DNA of 64,000 nt from Agrococcus sp. Marseille-Q4369 (GCF_018308945.1 NZ_CP070501.1:2418001-2482000); one strand, 5' to 3'; shown: positions 7,846 through 16,430, counted from the stretch's first letter. Made by a program: numbers and translations. Notes: a model not told the origin generated them from the letters alone.

Positions 7846-8796
7846 ATGGAGCAGAGCCGACCGACGAAGCTGTCCATCATCGGCGCGGGCGGCGTGGGCG
7901 TCGCGATCGCCTACGCCGCGCTCATCCGCGGCTCGGCCGACGTCGTCGCGCTGCACGATCTCGCCGCGGCGAAGGTCGAGGCAGAGGTGCTCGACCTCGC
8001 CCACGCGATGCCGTTCCTCGCCGCGAAGGGCATCGAGGGCGGCAGCGACCTCCGCGTCATCGCCGGCAGCGACGTCGTCGTCATCACCGCGGGCGCCAAG
8101 CAGCAGCCCGGCGAGCCGCGGCTCGCGCTCGCCGCCCGCAACGCCGACATCGTGCGCGCGCTCGTGCCGGGCATCCGCGAGCACGCGCCCGACGCCATCC
8201 TGCTCATCGTGACGAACCCGTGCGACGTGCTCACCGTCGTCGCCCAGCGCGAGAGCGGCCTCGACGGCGCGCGAGTGCTCTCGTCGGGGACGGTCCTCGA
8301 CACGTCGCGGCTGCGCTGGCGCCTCTCGGAGCTCGTCGGGGTGCACCCGCGCAGCGTGCACGCGCTCATCGTCGGCGAGCACGGCGACAGCGAGTTCCCG
8401 CTCTGGTCGCGCGCGAAGATCGGCCCGGTGCTCGTGCGCGAGTGGCGTGAGGGCGGCGAGCTGCGCTTCCCGAAGCCCGAGCTCGACCGCATCGCCGACG
8501 AGGTCATGCACGCCGCGTACCGCATCATCGAGGGCAAGGGCGCGACCTCGAGCGCGATCGGCGTCTCGACCGCTCGCATCGTCGAGGCCATCCTGCGCGA
8601 CGAGCGGGCGGTGCTGCCCGTCTCGAGCGTGCTGCGGGGCGAGCTCGGGCTTCGCGATGTCGCGCTCTCGCTGCCGTCGGTGCTCGGCCGCGGCGGGGTC
8701 GAGCGCGTGCTCGAGGTGCCGATGGAGGATGCGGAGCGCGCGGCGCTCGAGCGCAGCGCCGAGGCGATCGCGAGCACCCTGCGCTCGCTCGACTGA
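7846..8796 (+). CDS. ldh: L-lactate dehydrogenase
   Basis: This 316-residue NAD-dependent dehydrogenase interconverts pyruvate and L-lactate. The Rossmann motif IIGAGGVGVAIA is at residues 10 to 21. The mobile loop AGAKQQPGEPRL near 84 has Gln at the specificity position (Arg would indicate malate) and the conserved Arg that follows. The catalytic His lies in VGEHGDSEFPLWS near 178, and VTNPCDVLT near 124 is typical. ATG at 7846 fits the leaderless promoter. The gene runs opposite to maf and is followed 33 bases later by the methyltransferase gene. A malate dehydrogenase role is less likely because of the Gln. Confidence 0.93.
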   Translation: MEQSRPTKLSIIGAGGVGVAIAYAALIRGSADVVALHDLAAAKVEAEVLDLAHAMPFLAAKGIEGGSDLRVIAGSDVVVITAGAKQQPGEPRLALAARNADIVRALVPGIREHAPDAILLIVTNPCDVLTVVAQRESGLDGARVLSSGTVLDTSRLRWRLSELVGVHPRSVHALIVGEHGDSEFPLWSRAKIGPVLVREWREGGELRFPKPELDRIADEVMHAAYRIIEGKGATSSAIGVSTARIVEAILRDERAVLPVSSVLRGELGLRDVALSLPSVLGRGGVERVLEVPMEDAERAALERSAEAIASTLRSLD

Positions 8797-8829
8797 GGGT
8801 TCGGTGCCGCGATGCGGGAGGATGGAGGC

Positions 8830-10092
8830 ATGCCGCAGGACATCGCAGAGGGCCGGATCGTCGAGCTGACGATCGACAACGTCGCGCACGGAGGCCGATT
8901 CGTCGGCCGCCACCGCACCGACTCCGATGAGCGCGGGCGGGTCGTGTTCGTGCCCGACACGATGCCGGGCGAGACGGTGCGCGCGCAGGTCGTCGAGGTG
9001 AAGAAGTCGTTCGCGACCGCGGTCGCGCTCGAGGTGGTGTCGGCGTCGCCCGACCGCGTCCCGCACGTGTGGGACGAGGCATCCATCGACCGGCCCCCGC
9101 TCGAGCGCGCGGGCGGCGCCGAGTTCGGCCACATCGCGCTCCCGCGGCAGCGCGAGCTCAAGCAGCGCGTCATCGAGGACGCGCTCGAGCGCACGGGCGG
9201 CATGACGCGCGAGGTGCCGGTCGCGGCGGCGCCCGGTGACGACGAGCGCGGCGGCCTCGGCTGGCGCACGCGCGTGCGGCTGCACGTCGACGACCGCGGC
9301 CGCCAGGGCCCGTTCGCGCCGCGCAGCCACGAGGTCGTGCCGGTGGCCGACCTGCCGCTCGCGACCGAGGGCATCCGCCTCTCCGCCCAGCTCGACCAGC
9401 GCCTGCCGGGCGTCACCGCCGTCGACTACGTGCAGTACGGCGACGAGGTCGACGTCATCGCGATGGAGGGCGCGCCCGAGCGAGGCCGCACCGACACGAT
9501 CGTCGAGACGGTCGGCGGGCGCGAGTTCGAGCTCGACCGCTCGGGCTTCTGGCAGGTGCACCGCGAGGCGCCCGGCGTGCTGACGGATGCGGTGCGTCGC
9601 GTGATCGACGCCGACGCGGTCGACGCGGCGGGCTGGTCGCTCGACCTCTACGGGGGCGTCGGCCTGTTCGCGGCGACGATCGCCGAGGTGCTCGGGGAGC
9701 GGACGCGCGTGACGAGCGTCGAGGCCGACGAGGTCGCGACCGACCACGCGAGCGAGAACCTCGCCGAGTGGCTCGGTGCGAGCGCCGAGACCGGGCGCGT
9801 CGACCGCTGGTTGCGCGAGCTCGCGAAGCGGGCGAGCAAGGCCGAGCGCGAGCGGCTCTCGCGCGGTGTCGTCGTGCTCGACCCGCCGCGCGCGGGCGCG
9901 GGCCGCGAGGTCGTCGAGCAGCTCGTCGCGCTCGAGCCGGCGCAGATCGTCTACGTCGCGTGCGACCCGGTCGCGCTCGCGCGCGACGCGAAGCTGCTCG
10001 CGGAGCGCGGCTGGAGCGTCGACTCGCTCGAGGCGTTCGACCTGTTCCCGCACACCCACCACGTCGAGGCGGTGGCCTCCTTCCGCCGCTAG
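8830..10092 (+). CDS. TrmA/RlmD-family RNA 5-methyluridine methyltransferase
   Basis: This 420-residue SAM-dependent enzyme should methylate C5 of a uridine in rRNA or tRNA. An N-terminal TRAM domain (GRIVELTIDNVAHGGRFVGR) spans about residues 6 to 65. The SAM-binding motif LDLYGGVGLFA is near 273 and VVLDPPRAGAG near 350. The nucleophilic Cys lies in VYVACDPVALARD near 376, and that is the only cysteine I find. The four cysteines that hold an iron-sulfur cluster in RlmD-type enzymes are absent: the CGGC-type segment reads RAGGAEFGHI. ATG at 8830 is preferred over an in-frame ATG at 8812 because GGGAGG sits eight bases before it. GAGGAT six bases upstream also fits a leaderless start. Confidence 0.9.
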   Translation: MPQDIAEGRIVELTIDNVAHGGRFVGRHRTDSDERGRVVFVPDTMPGETVRAQVVEVKKSFATAVALEVVSASPDRVPHVWDEASIDRPPLERAGGAEFGHIALPRQRELKQRVIEDALERTGGMTREVPVAAAPGDDERGGLGWRTRVRLHVDDRGRQGPFAPRSHEVVPVADLPLATEGIRLSAQLDQRLPGVTAVDYVQYGDEVDVIAMEGAPERGRTDTIVETVGGREFELDRSGFWQVHREAPGVLTDAVRRVIDADAVDAAGWSLDLYGGVGLFAATIAEVLGERTRVTSVEADEVATDHASENLAEWLGASAETGRVDRWLRELAKRASKAERERLSRGVVVLDPPRAGAGREVVEQLVALEPAQIVYVACDPVALARDAKLLAERGWSVDSLEAFDLFPHTHHVEAVASFRR

Positions 10093-10095
10093 CCC

Positions 10096-10163
10096 CATCG
10101 CAGAGTGCCGACACTCTGCTATTCGCGGGCCGGGGAACGGCAGAGTGCCGACACTCTGCGATG
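10096..10163. repeat. Nested palindromic element with two identical 18-bp hairpins
   Basis: CAGAGTGCCGACACTCTG (7-base arms, CCGA loop) occurs at 10101-10118 and again at 10141-10158. The outer flanks CATCG and CGATG extend the pair into one larger inverted repeat with 12-base arms (10096-10107 with 10152-10163). It begins just after the methyltransferase stop. It could act as a terminator, a REP-like mobile element or a protein-binding site. It has no T-tract. Confidence 0.8.
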
Positions 10164-10464
10164 CCGCGCGCAGGAGCATCCGCCATGGCCTTCGACGACG
10201 TGCTCGCGAGCCGCTTCGAGCGCGCGAACCTGCTCTGCCTGGAGCTCATCGACGCGCTCTCGCCCGCGGGCTCGCCTCGCGCCTGCCCGGCCTCGCTTCG
10301 AGCACCATCGCGGGGCAGCTGTGGTGCGTGCTCGGCGCTCGCGAGAGCTACCCGCGCGCCGCTCGGGCGGGGTCGTGGCAGGGCTTCAGCGGCCCGCTGG
10401 ACGAGGCGGAGATGACGGATGCGCGACAGGCTCAGTCGGCGGCTTCCGCTCTCGGTAGGGCCGA

Positions 10465-10523
10465 CCGACGCCCGGGACGGGCGTCGGCGCTGGTGTCGCG
10501 GTGACGGCCCGAAAGGGCCGTCA
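10465..10523. repeat. Two strong hairpins at the IS insertion point
   Basis: The first stem pairs 10465-10474 with 10478-10487 (10 bp, 3-base loop). The second pairs 10502-10510 with 10515-10523 around a GAAA loop. Removing the IS joins the second arm to bases after 11987 and extends the stem to 11 perfect pairs. The IS thus inserted within the 3' arm of a hairpin. The hairpins interrupt what was once DinB coding sequence. Confidence 0.7.
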
Positions 10524-11979
10524 GGGCGTGTCAGATGGTCTGTGTAAGCGGGGTGTTCCCCTTACGAAGGAGAACAGACTGTGACTATGGCGAAGACGAA
10601 CCCGGAGCGCGAGGAGCGGCGCCGGAAGCAGAAGGAGATCGCGGACTCGCTCAAGGCCTCGGGCGCGTTGGATGAGATCTTCGCGAAGATCGATGCCGGT
10701 GAGGCGCTCACGGGCGAGCAGGGCCTGATCGGCGGCATGCTGAAAGCGGCGCTCGAGCGTGGTCTGGAGGCGGAGCTGACCGAGCACGTCGGCTACGAGC
10801 GCGGCGACGCGGAGGCGTCGCTGCACGAGAACTCTCGCAACGGCACGTCGGTCAAGACGGTCGCGACCGAGATCGGTGATCTCGAGCTGGCGATCCCGCG
10901 TGACCGCAACGGCACGTTCACGCCGATGTTGGTGCCGAAGGGCTCGCGCCGGCTCGACGGGCTGGACGGCATGATCATCTCGCTCTACGCCGGCGGGATG
11001 ACGCTGCGCGACATCCAGCACCACCTGGCGTCTACGATCGGCACGGAGCTCAGCCACGAGACGATCTCGAAGATCGTCGACCAGATCGGCGACGAGGTGC
11101 TCGCCTGGCAGCAGCGGCCGCTGGAGGCGCTCTACCCGGTGATCTACCTTGACGCGATCGTCGTGAAGGTCCGCGACGGCGGGCACGTGCGCAACAAGGC
11201 CGCGCATATCGCCGTGGGCGTGGACATGGACGGCATCAAGCACGTGCTGGGCATCTGGGTGCAGGACACCGAGGGCGCGAAGTTCTGGGCGGCCGTCTGC
11301 GCCGAGCTCGCCAACCGCGGCGTGAAGGACGTCCTGATCGTCTGCTGCGACGGGCTGACCGGCTTCCCCGAGGCGGTCGAGGCGACCTGGCGGGAAGCGA
11401 CCGTGCAGACGGGCGTCGTGCACCTGATCCGGGCCGCGAACCGGTTCGTGAACTACAAGGACCGCAAGGCCGTCTCCGCCGCGCTCAAGCTCATCTACGA
11501 GGCCGCGAACGCGGACGCCGCGCTGGCGGAGCTGCGCGCGCTCGAGGCGTCGGAGCTCGGCAAGCGCTACCCGTCAGCGGTGAAGACGTTCCGCGACGCG
11601 TGGGAGCGGTTCACGCCCTTCCTCGCCTTCCCGCCGGAGCTGCGGCGCGTGATCTACACGACCAACTCGATCGAGTCGCTGAACTTCCAGCTCCGGAAGG
11701 TGACCAAGAACCGCGGCCACTTCCCCAACGACCAGGCGGTCGTGAAGCTGCTCTGGCTGGCGATCTGCGACATCGAGGACAAGCGAGCCAGAGACCGCGC
11801 GAAGGAGAAGGGCCTGCGATCAGAGCAGCGCAAAGCCGAAGGCAGGCTCGTCGAAGGACAAGTGACCACGAACTGGAAGCAAGCCCTGCAGCAGCTCTCG
11901 CTCGTCTACCCCGAACGCATCAACCGCCACCTCTAACCACCCCGGAACGCGCCGCTTACACAAACAACTTGACAGGCCC
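10524..11979 (+). mobile_element. Complete IS256-family insertion sequence with 8-bp target duplication
   Basis: The element is 1456 bp. Its imperfect terminal inverted repeats start GGGCGTGTCAGATGG on the left and GGGCCTGTCAAGTTG (complement) on the right, and both continue into TGTGTAAGCGG. The flanks are identical 8-base copies GGCCGTCA at 10516-10523 and 11980-11987, a length typical of this family. The unbroken transposase and perfect duplication point to a recent insertion. Confidence 0.93.
10581..11936 (+). CDS. IS256-family transposase (intact)
   Basis: This 451-residue DDE transposase of the mutator-like IS256 family cuts and rejoins its own element. The acidic triad is visible: Asp in YLDAIVVKVRDGG near residue 190, Asp in CCDGLTGFPEAV near 256, and Glu in TTNSIESLNFQLRK near 361. 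The family's HQIR region appears as VVHLIRAANRFVNYKDRK near 282. The N-terminal third is helical and probably binds the terminal repeats. GTG at 10581 follows AAGGAG by eight bases; an ATG two codons later is also possible. No frameshift or stop interrupts it, so it should be active. Codon use has somewhat lower third-position GC than its neighbours, consistent with acquisition. Confidence 0.95.
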   Translation: MTMAKTNPEREERRRKQKEIADSLKASGALDEIFAKIDAGEALTGEQGLIGGMLKAALERGLEAELTEHVGYERGDAEASLHENSRNGTSVKTVATEIGDLELAIPRDRNGTFTPMLVPKGSRRLDGLDGMIISLYAGGMTLRDIQHHLASTIGTELSHETISKIVDQIGDEVLAWQQRPLEALYPVIYLDAIVVKVRDGGHVRNKAAHIAVGVDMDGIKHVLGIWVQDTEGAKFWAAVCAELANRGVKDVLIVCCDGLTGFPEAVEATWREATVQTGVVHLIRAANRFVNYKDRKAVSAALKLIYEAANADAALAELRALEASELGKRYPSAVKTFRDAWERFTPFLAFPPELRRVIYTTNSIESLNFQLRKVTKNRGHFPNDQAVVKLLWLAICDIEDKRARDRAKEKGLRSEQRKAEGRLVEGQVTTNWKQALQQLSLVYPERINRHL

Positions 11980-12129
11980 GGCCGTCACCCTCAGCTCCAG
12001 CGCGCGCTCGCGCTCCTCGAGCACGAGACGCAGCACCACGGGCAGCTCATCCGCTACCTCTACGGGCTCGGCATCCCGCGGCCCCAGTCGTGGCAGCGCC
12101 AGTACGCGCTCGACCACGACGACGCGTAG

Positions 12130-13269
12130 TCAGCCGCCCTTCGCGACGCCGCCGGCCGCCCGAGCCACGACGTGCGCGATGCCGGGGATCGCGGTCGCGC
12201 GCCACATCGCCCGCTGCGCCTCGAGCTCGATGCGCGAGTGCGGGGCGAAGGCCGCGGCCAGCCGTCGGCCGCGCGCCTGCTCGCGCTCGACGACCGGCCG
12301 CCACTCGCGCTCGAAGGCGGCGAGCCCGCGCGCGACGTCCGTCGCGTGCCGCGCGAACGCGAGCTCCTCCGCGAGCCGCTCGGCGCCTGCGATCGCCATC
12401 GACGCCCCTTGACCGGCGAGCAGCGAGACGGCGCCGGCAGCATCGCCCAGCAGCACGACGCGGCCGCGCACCCACGGCTCGACGACGGTCTGCGCGACCC
12501 GGTCGAGGTACGGCTCGGTGGCGCTCCGCACCGTGCGGCGGCCGAGCACGCCCATGCCGATGACCGCGGCGCGCGCATCGCGCTCGGCGACGCCGCGCAG
12601 CACCGCGAATCCGGTGACGCCCGTCATCCCGAGCGGTGCGACGACGAGCTGCCGGTCGAGCTCGACCTGCATCGCGACGCGGCCGCCCAGATCGGCCGCG
12701 AGCTCGGGATCGTCGCCCGTCCACGCCGCCGCGATCAGGTCGCCGACCGGCCGCACGAAGCGCTCGTGCGGCCCCCACGCGAGCTGCCGCACGCGCGAGC
12801 CGACCCCGTCGGCGCCGACGAGCAGATCGCCCTCGAGCCGCTCGCCGCTCGAGAGCAGCACGCTCACCCGGCCGCCCTCGTCGTGGACCGTCTCGACCAG
12901 CGCGCCCCAGCGCATCCGCACGCCGTCGGGGAGCGCCGCGAGGAGCGCCTCGACGATCTGCGGCCGCAGGATGGTCAGGTAGCGGCCGCCCGCCGCCTGC
13001 TCGACGACGGAGATCGGCAGCCGCGCGCGCACGCGGCCTGTCGAGTCGACCGCACGCACCTCGGGGTACGACTCCGCGCGCTCGCGCAGCGCCGGCAGCA
13101 GGCCGAGGCGATCGGCGGCATCGAAGCCCAGGCCGAAGAGGTCGACGAGGTAGCCGGCGCGGCGGGGCGCGGGCGCGCGCTCGAGCACGTCGACGCTCCA
13201 GCCGTCGAGCGCGAGCCGGCCCGCGAGGGCGAGCCCGGCGACGCCGGCTCCGGAGACGATCGCGCGCAT
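12130..13269 (-). CDS. FAD-dependent monooxygenase (p-hydroxybenzoate hydroxylase fold)
   Basis: This 379-residue flavoprotein monooxygenase uses NAD(P)H and oxygen to hydroxylate or epoxidise an unknown substrate. The dinucleotide motif VSGAGVAGLALAGRLA is at residues 4 to 19, DLLVGADGVGSRVRQ near 150 is the DG motif, and VVLLGDAAGAVSLLAGQGAS near 272 is the GD motif binding the FAD ribityl chain. The C-terminus is basic. The start is set by a -10 element on the minus strand (TACCGT at 13276-13281) six bases before the ATG; longer upstream frames run into the topoisomerase gene's territory. It abuts the DinB remnant tail to tail without a terminator. Confidence 0.88.
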   Translation of the reverse strand: MRAIVSGAGVAGLALAGRLALDGWSVDVLERAPAPRRAGYLVDLFGLGFDAADRLGLLPALRERAESYPEVRAVDSTGRVRARLPISVVEQAAGGRYLTILRPQIVEALLAALPDGVRMRWGALVETVHDEGGRVSVLLSSGERLEGDLLVGADGVGSRVRQLAWGPHERFVRPVGDLIAAAWTGDDPELAADLGGRVAMQVELDRQLVVAPLGMTGVTGFAVLRGVAERDARAAVIGMGVLGRRTVRSATEPYLDRVAQTVVEPWVRGRVVLLGDAAGAVSLLAGQGASMAIAGAERLAEELAFARHATDVARGLAAFEREWRPVVEREQARGRRLAAAFAPHSRIELEAQRAMWRATAIPGIAHVVARAAGGVAKGG

Positions 13270-13275
13270 CTGCAG

Positions 13276-13281
13276 ACGGTA
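13276..13281 (-). promoter_or_regulatory. Leaderless -10 element of the FAD monooxygenase gene
   Basis: TACCGT on the minus strand, six bases (CTGCAG), then ATG at 13269. It lies in the 52-base gap after the topoisomerase gene, so the two genes are transcribed separately at least in part. Confidence 0.5.
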
Positions 13282-13321
13282 TCGCCCGCGGCGGTGAGCC
13301 GGCTCAGCGGTCTCAGGGCGT

Positions 13322-14284
13322 TCAGCGCAGCAGGTCGAGCAGCGCGCGCTCGCGCGAGCCCTTGAGCCCCATCGTCGCGCCCTGCTCGAAGCGGGCGAAG
13401 ACCTCGGGGTCGATGTAGCTCGACTTCGCGACCGTCGGGGTGTTGCCGAGCGCTTCTGAGACGGCCTTGATCGCCTCGCGGACCGCGCGGTTCCGCGCCG
13501 TCTTCGTCGCGACGTCGCGCGCTTGCGCGAGCGACTCGGCCGCGACGAGCGTCCCGTGCAGGGTGCGGAAGTCCTTCGCCGTGAACTCGCCGCCCGTCGC
13601 CTCCCGCACCGCCGCATTGAGGTCGGCGTCGCGGAGCGCGTGCGCGCCCTCGTCGTCGCGCCACGCGAGCAGGCGCGAGCGGCCCGAGCGGCGCGTCAGC
13701 AGCTCCTCGACGCAGCGCGCGAGCGCAGGGTCGTCGATCGTCACGTCGAAGCGCTGGCCGGACTTCGCCGGGAACCGCAGCCGCACCGCGTCGCCGGTGA
13801 CCTTCGCGTGCCGGCACAGCAGGGTCATGAGCCCGCGCGTGCCGCGCTCCTCGGCGTAGGTGTCGCCGCCCGCGCGGATCGCGACGGCGTCGAGCATGCG
13901 GAGGGCGGCGGCGAGCACGCGTTCGCGCGGCAGCCCATCGAGGGCGAGGTCGCGCGTGACCCGGCGCCGCATCGCGGGCAGCGACTCGGCGAGGTCGAGC
14001 GCGCGCTCGTGCTTGACGCGGTCGCGGCGCTCGCGCCACTCGGGGTGGTAGCGGTACTGCGTGCGGCCCGCGTCGTCGACGCCGATCGCCTGGATGTGCG
14101 CTCGCGAGTCGGAGGCGATCCACACGTCCGTCCAGGCCGGCGGCACGGCGAGCGACTCGGCGCGCTCGCGGTCCTCCGCCGAGACCCTCCGGCCGCTGTC
14201 GTGCACGTACGCCCAGCCGCGCCCCGATCGTCGGCGCCGGATGCCCGCATCCGTGCCGGGCTTCGCCCTGCGTAGCCTCGCCAT
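13322..14284 (-). CDS. DNA topoisomerase IB
   Basis: This 320-residue bacterial type IB topoisomerase relaxes supercoils through a transient 3'-phosphotyrosine link. The N-terminal small domain has the family segment RRRSGRGWAYVHDSGRRVS, and the region QYRYHPEWRERRDRVK near residue 76 is diagnostic. Catalytic residues include Arg in ERGTRGLMTLLCRHAKVTGD, His in DFRTLHGTLVAAE, and the nucleophile Tyr290 in KSSYIDPEVF. The ATG at 14284 is seven bases after TACGAT on the minus strand, so the transcript is probably leaderless. It diverges from the acyltransferase gene at 14391 with about 100 bases between. Confidence 0.95.
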   Translation of the reverse strand: MARLRRAKPGTDAGIRRRRSGRGWAYVHDSGRRVSAEDRERAESLAVPPAWTDVWIASDSRAHIQAIGVDDAGRTQYRYHPEWRERRDRVKHERALDLAESLPAMRRRVTRDLALDGLPRERVLAAALRMLDAVAIRAGGDTYAEERGTRGLMTLLCRHAKVTGDAVRLRFPAKSGQRFDVTIDDPALARCVEELLTRRSGRSRLLAWRDDEGAHALRDADLNAAVREATGGEFTAKDFRTLHGTLVAAESLAQARDVATKTARNRAVREAIKAVSEALGNTPTVAKSSYIDPEVFARFEQGATMGLKGSRERALLDLLR

Positions 14285-14291
14285 GCGCGGG

Positions 14292-14297
14292 ATCGTA
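14292..14297 (-). promoter_or_regulatory. Leaderless -10 element of the topoisomerase IB gene
   Basis: TACGAT on the minus strand, seven bases, then ATG at 14284. It faces the plus-strand TATGGT at 14334-14339, the probable -10 for the divergent acyltransferase gene. Confidence 0.5.
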
Positions 14298-14390
14298 TCG
14301 GGCGCCCGACGGGCGAACCTGAGCGGCGATCGATATGGTGGAGGGGCGGTCGAGGGCGCCCGCCGCGACCCTCTCGAAGCTCAGGAGCCC

Positions 14391-16430
14391 ATGCACGTCC
14401 CCAGTCCGCCGCGCCGTCTCGATGTCCAGGGCCTCCGCGCGATCGCCTCGTTGCTCGTCGCGAGCTACCACGTGTGGTTCGGCAACGTCTCCGGCGGCGT
14501 CGACGCGTTCTTCGCCATCGGCGGCTTCTTGCTCGCGACGAGCCTCGCGGGGGAGATCGAGCGGACGGGCTCGATCGACGTGCCGCGCCAGCTGCGCCGC
14601 ACGCTGCAGCGGCTGCTCCCAATGGCGGGCATCGTCGTGCTCGTCGTCGGCGTCGCGATGGTGCTCTCCGTCGGTCCGATGCGGCTTGTCGACGCGATCC
14701 GCGACATCCTCGCGGCGGCCACCTTCACCGAGAACTGGCGGCTCGCCGCGTCGGCCACCGCATACGTCGACGCGGGGCACGACAAGTCGGCGCTCCAGCA
14801 CTTCTGGGCGATGGGCGTGCAGGGCCAGTTCACGGTGCTGCTCATCGCCATCGCCGGCGGGCTCGCCCTGCTGCTCGGGCGTCGCGCGCGCGACGGCGGG
14901 AAGGCGGCCCTCGCCGCGTTCCTCGGCGTGACGGTCGTCGCGTCCTGGGCGTACGCGCGCTGGCGGCTCGCGGCCGACCCCGTGCCGGTCTACTACGACA
15001 CCTTCGCGCGCGCGTGGGAGCTCGCGCTCGGCGGCTTCGCGGCGCTCGTGCTCACACGGATCCCGCTCGGCCCGGTCGTCCGTGCCCTGCTCGCCGGCAT
15101 CGGCCTCGGCCTGCTCCTCACGGCCGGGCTGCTGCCCGAGGAATGGACCCAGCCGGGGCCGGTGTCGCTCTGGCCCGTCGCCGGAGCCCTCCTCATCCTG
15201 CTCGCCGGGCACGGCGGCGACGGAGGCCCGGTGGCCGCCCTGCTGCGCTGGCGGCCGCTCGTCTGGCTCGGCGGCATCTCATATGGCGTGTACCTCTGGC
15301 ACTGGCCGCTGCTCAAGGGCCTCATCGCGCTCGACCCCTCGCAATCGGAGCAGGTCGGCGTGCTGCAGGGCGCGGTCGTCATCGTGACCGCGATCGCCCT
15401 GTCGTGGTGCTCTGCGCACCTCATTCGCAAGGCCGCGGCTGCGAGCCGGCGGCTCGCGCGCGACGCCGTGCAGCTGCTCGTGCCGGCGATCGCCGCAGCG
15501 GCCGTCGTCGCGCTGCTCGTCGTGCCGGTGGTGCAGAAGCGCGTGATCGCCGACCAGTCGACCGCCGTGCCCGCCGCCGCGAGCGCTTGGGAGCTCGAGC
15601 GCTGGATCGCCGACGCAGTCAGCACGCCGCCCGCGCTGAGCATCGGCGAGATCGGCGCGGCAGGCCAGCCGTCCGAGTGGGTCATCGACGGCTGCACGAC
15701 GGTCGCGGTCGGGCGCGAGGACGACTGCCACTACGACGGCGGCGATTCGGCGGAGCGCGAGGTGTGGTTGCTCGGCGACTCGCACGCGGTCGGCCTCGCG
15801 CAGCCGCTCCGCGCGGCGCTGCGCGGCACGGCGGACCTGCAGCTGCTCGGTCGCGCGGGCTGCCCGTTCACGGATGCGCCCGACGTGCGGGAGCACAAGG
15901 GTCGCGACGCGGCCGCGTGCGAGGAGCACATCGATCGCGTGATGGCGCTCGCGGAGGAGCGACGACCGGATCTCGCCGTCATCACCTACGGCGCGTGGTG
16001 GGCGGGCACGGGGTTCGAGCACCTCAGCGACGGCGTCGGCGTGCGGCTCGCCGAAGGCACGCTCGCGCTCGCCGAGCGGCTGCACGCACTCGGGATCGAG
16101 ACGGTGTGGCTCGACGCGCCGCCGCCCGCCTCGCTCGCCGCGATCGAGCGGTGCCTCGCCGCGCACGCGGCCGAGCAGCCGACCGACCTGTGCAGCGTGC
16201 CGCTCGAACCGGGCCAGCTCGAGCGGCACCGGCAGATGGTCGAGGTGCTGCGGTCCGGTTCGATCGACGTCGTCGAGACGATCGGCTGGTACTGCGACGT
16301 CGAGCGCATGCTGTGCCCGCTCATCGTCAACGGCGTCCCGACCTGGACCGACGACCTGCACCTCGCCGCCGCCGCGGGCATGCAGCGCGTTGCGGTGCTC
16401 GCCGGCGAGCTGTGGCCGCGGGTGCGATGA
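14391..16430 (+). CDS. Acyltransferase-3/SGNH fusion, O-acetyltransferase of the OafA type (copy 1)
   Basis: This 679-residue membrane protein should acetylate surface polysaccharide or peptidoglycan sugars. Residues about 1 to 390 form the roughly ten-helix acyltransferase-3 domain, opening with RRLDVQGLRAIASLLVASYH, the usual LDxLRxxAxxxVxxxH entry with catalytic His. A last helix near 365 to 385 leads to an external SGNH domain with WLLGDSHAVGLA near 460 (nucleophile Ser) and TWTDDLHLAAAAG near the end (Asp and His of the triad). ATG at 14391 follows AGGAG closely, and TATGGT at 14334-14339 is the probable -10. The next gene is a close paralogue, so the two likely arose by tandem duplication. 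Confidence 0.92.
   Translation: MHVPSPPRRLDVQGLRAIASLLVASYHVWFGNVSGGVDAFFAIGGFLLATSLAGEIERTGSIDVPRQLRRTLQRLLPMAGIVVLVVGVAMVLSVGPMRLVDAIRDILAAATFTENWRLAASATAYVDAGHDKSALQHFWAMGVQGQFTVLLIAIAGGLALLLGRRARDGGKAALAAFLGVTVVASWAYARWRLAADPVPVYYDTFARAWELALGGFAALVLTRIPLGPVVRALLAGIGLGLLLTAGLLPEEWTQPGPVSLWPVAGALLILLAGHGGDGGPVAALLRWRPLVWLGGISYGVYLWHWPLLKGLIALDPSQSEQVGVLQGAVVIVTAIALSWCSAHLIRKAAAASRRLARDAVQLLVPAIAAAAVVALLVVPVVQKRVIADQSTAVPAAASAWELERWIADAVSTPPALSIGEIGAAGQPSEWVIDGCTTVAVGREDDCHYDGGDSAEREVWLLGDSHAVGLAQPLRAALRGTADLQLLGRAGCPFTDAPDVREHKGRDAAACEEHIDRVMALAEERRPDLAVITYGAWWAGTGFEHLSDGVGVRLAEGTLALAERLHALGIETVWLDAPPPASLAAIERCLAAHAAEQPTDLCSVPLEPGQLERHRQMVEVLRSGSIDVVETIGWYCDVERMLCPLIVNGVPTWTDDLHLAAAAGMQRVAVLAGELWPRVR

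Larger units (their letters stand above)
10186..12129 (+). pseudogene. DinB-family protein gene, frameshifted and split by an IS256-family element
   Basis: The 5' part starts at ATG 10186 (MAFDDVLASRFERANLLCLE). Near 10265 the coherent reading moves forward by one base, continuing as STIAGQLWCVLGARESYPRA and WQGFSGPLDEAEM up to about 10430. The 3' part is at 11986-12129 and reads HETQHHGQLIRYLYGLGIP, a typical DinB-like C-terminus with metal-binding histidines. Between them lie two strong hairpins (10465-10487 and 10502-10523) and a complete insertion sequence. About 20 to 25 residues of the expected middle are missing. The gene is therefore broken in at least three ways. DinB-like proteins are four-helix bundles, often thiol-dependent transferases. 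Confidence 0.75.

Noticed and set aside
11600-12412. A plus-strand open frame spanning the right end of the IS
   Set aside because: It crosses the IS terminus and reads transposase and FAD monooxygenase sequence in wrong frames.
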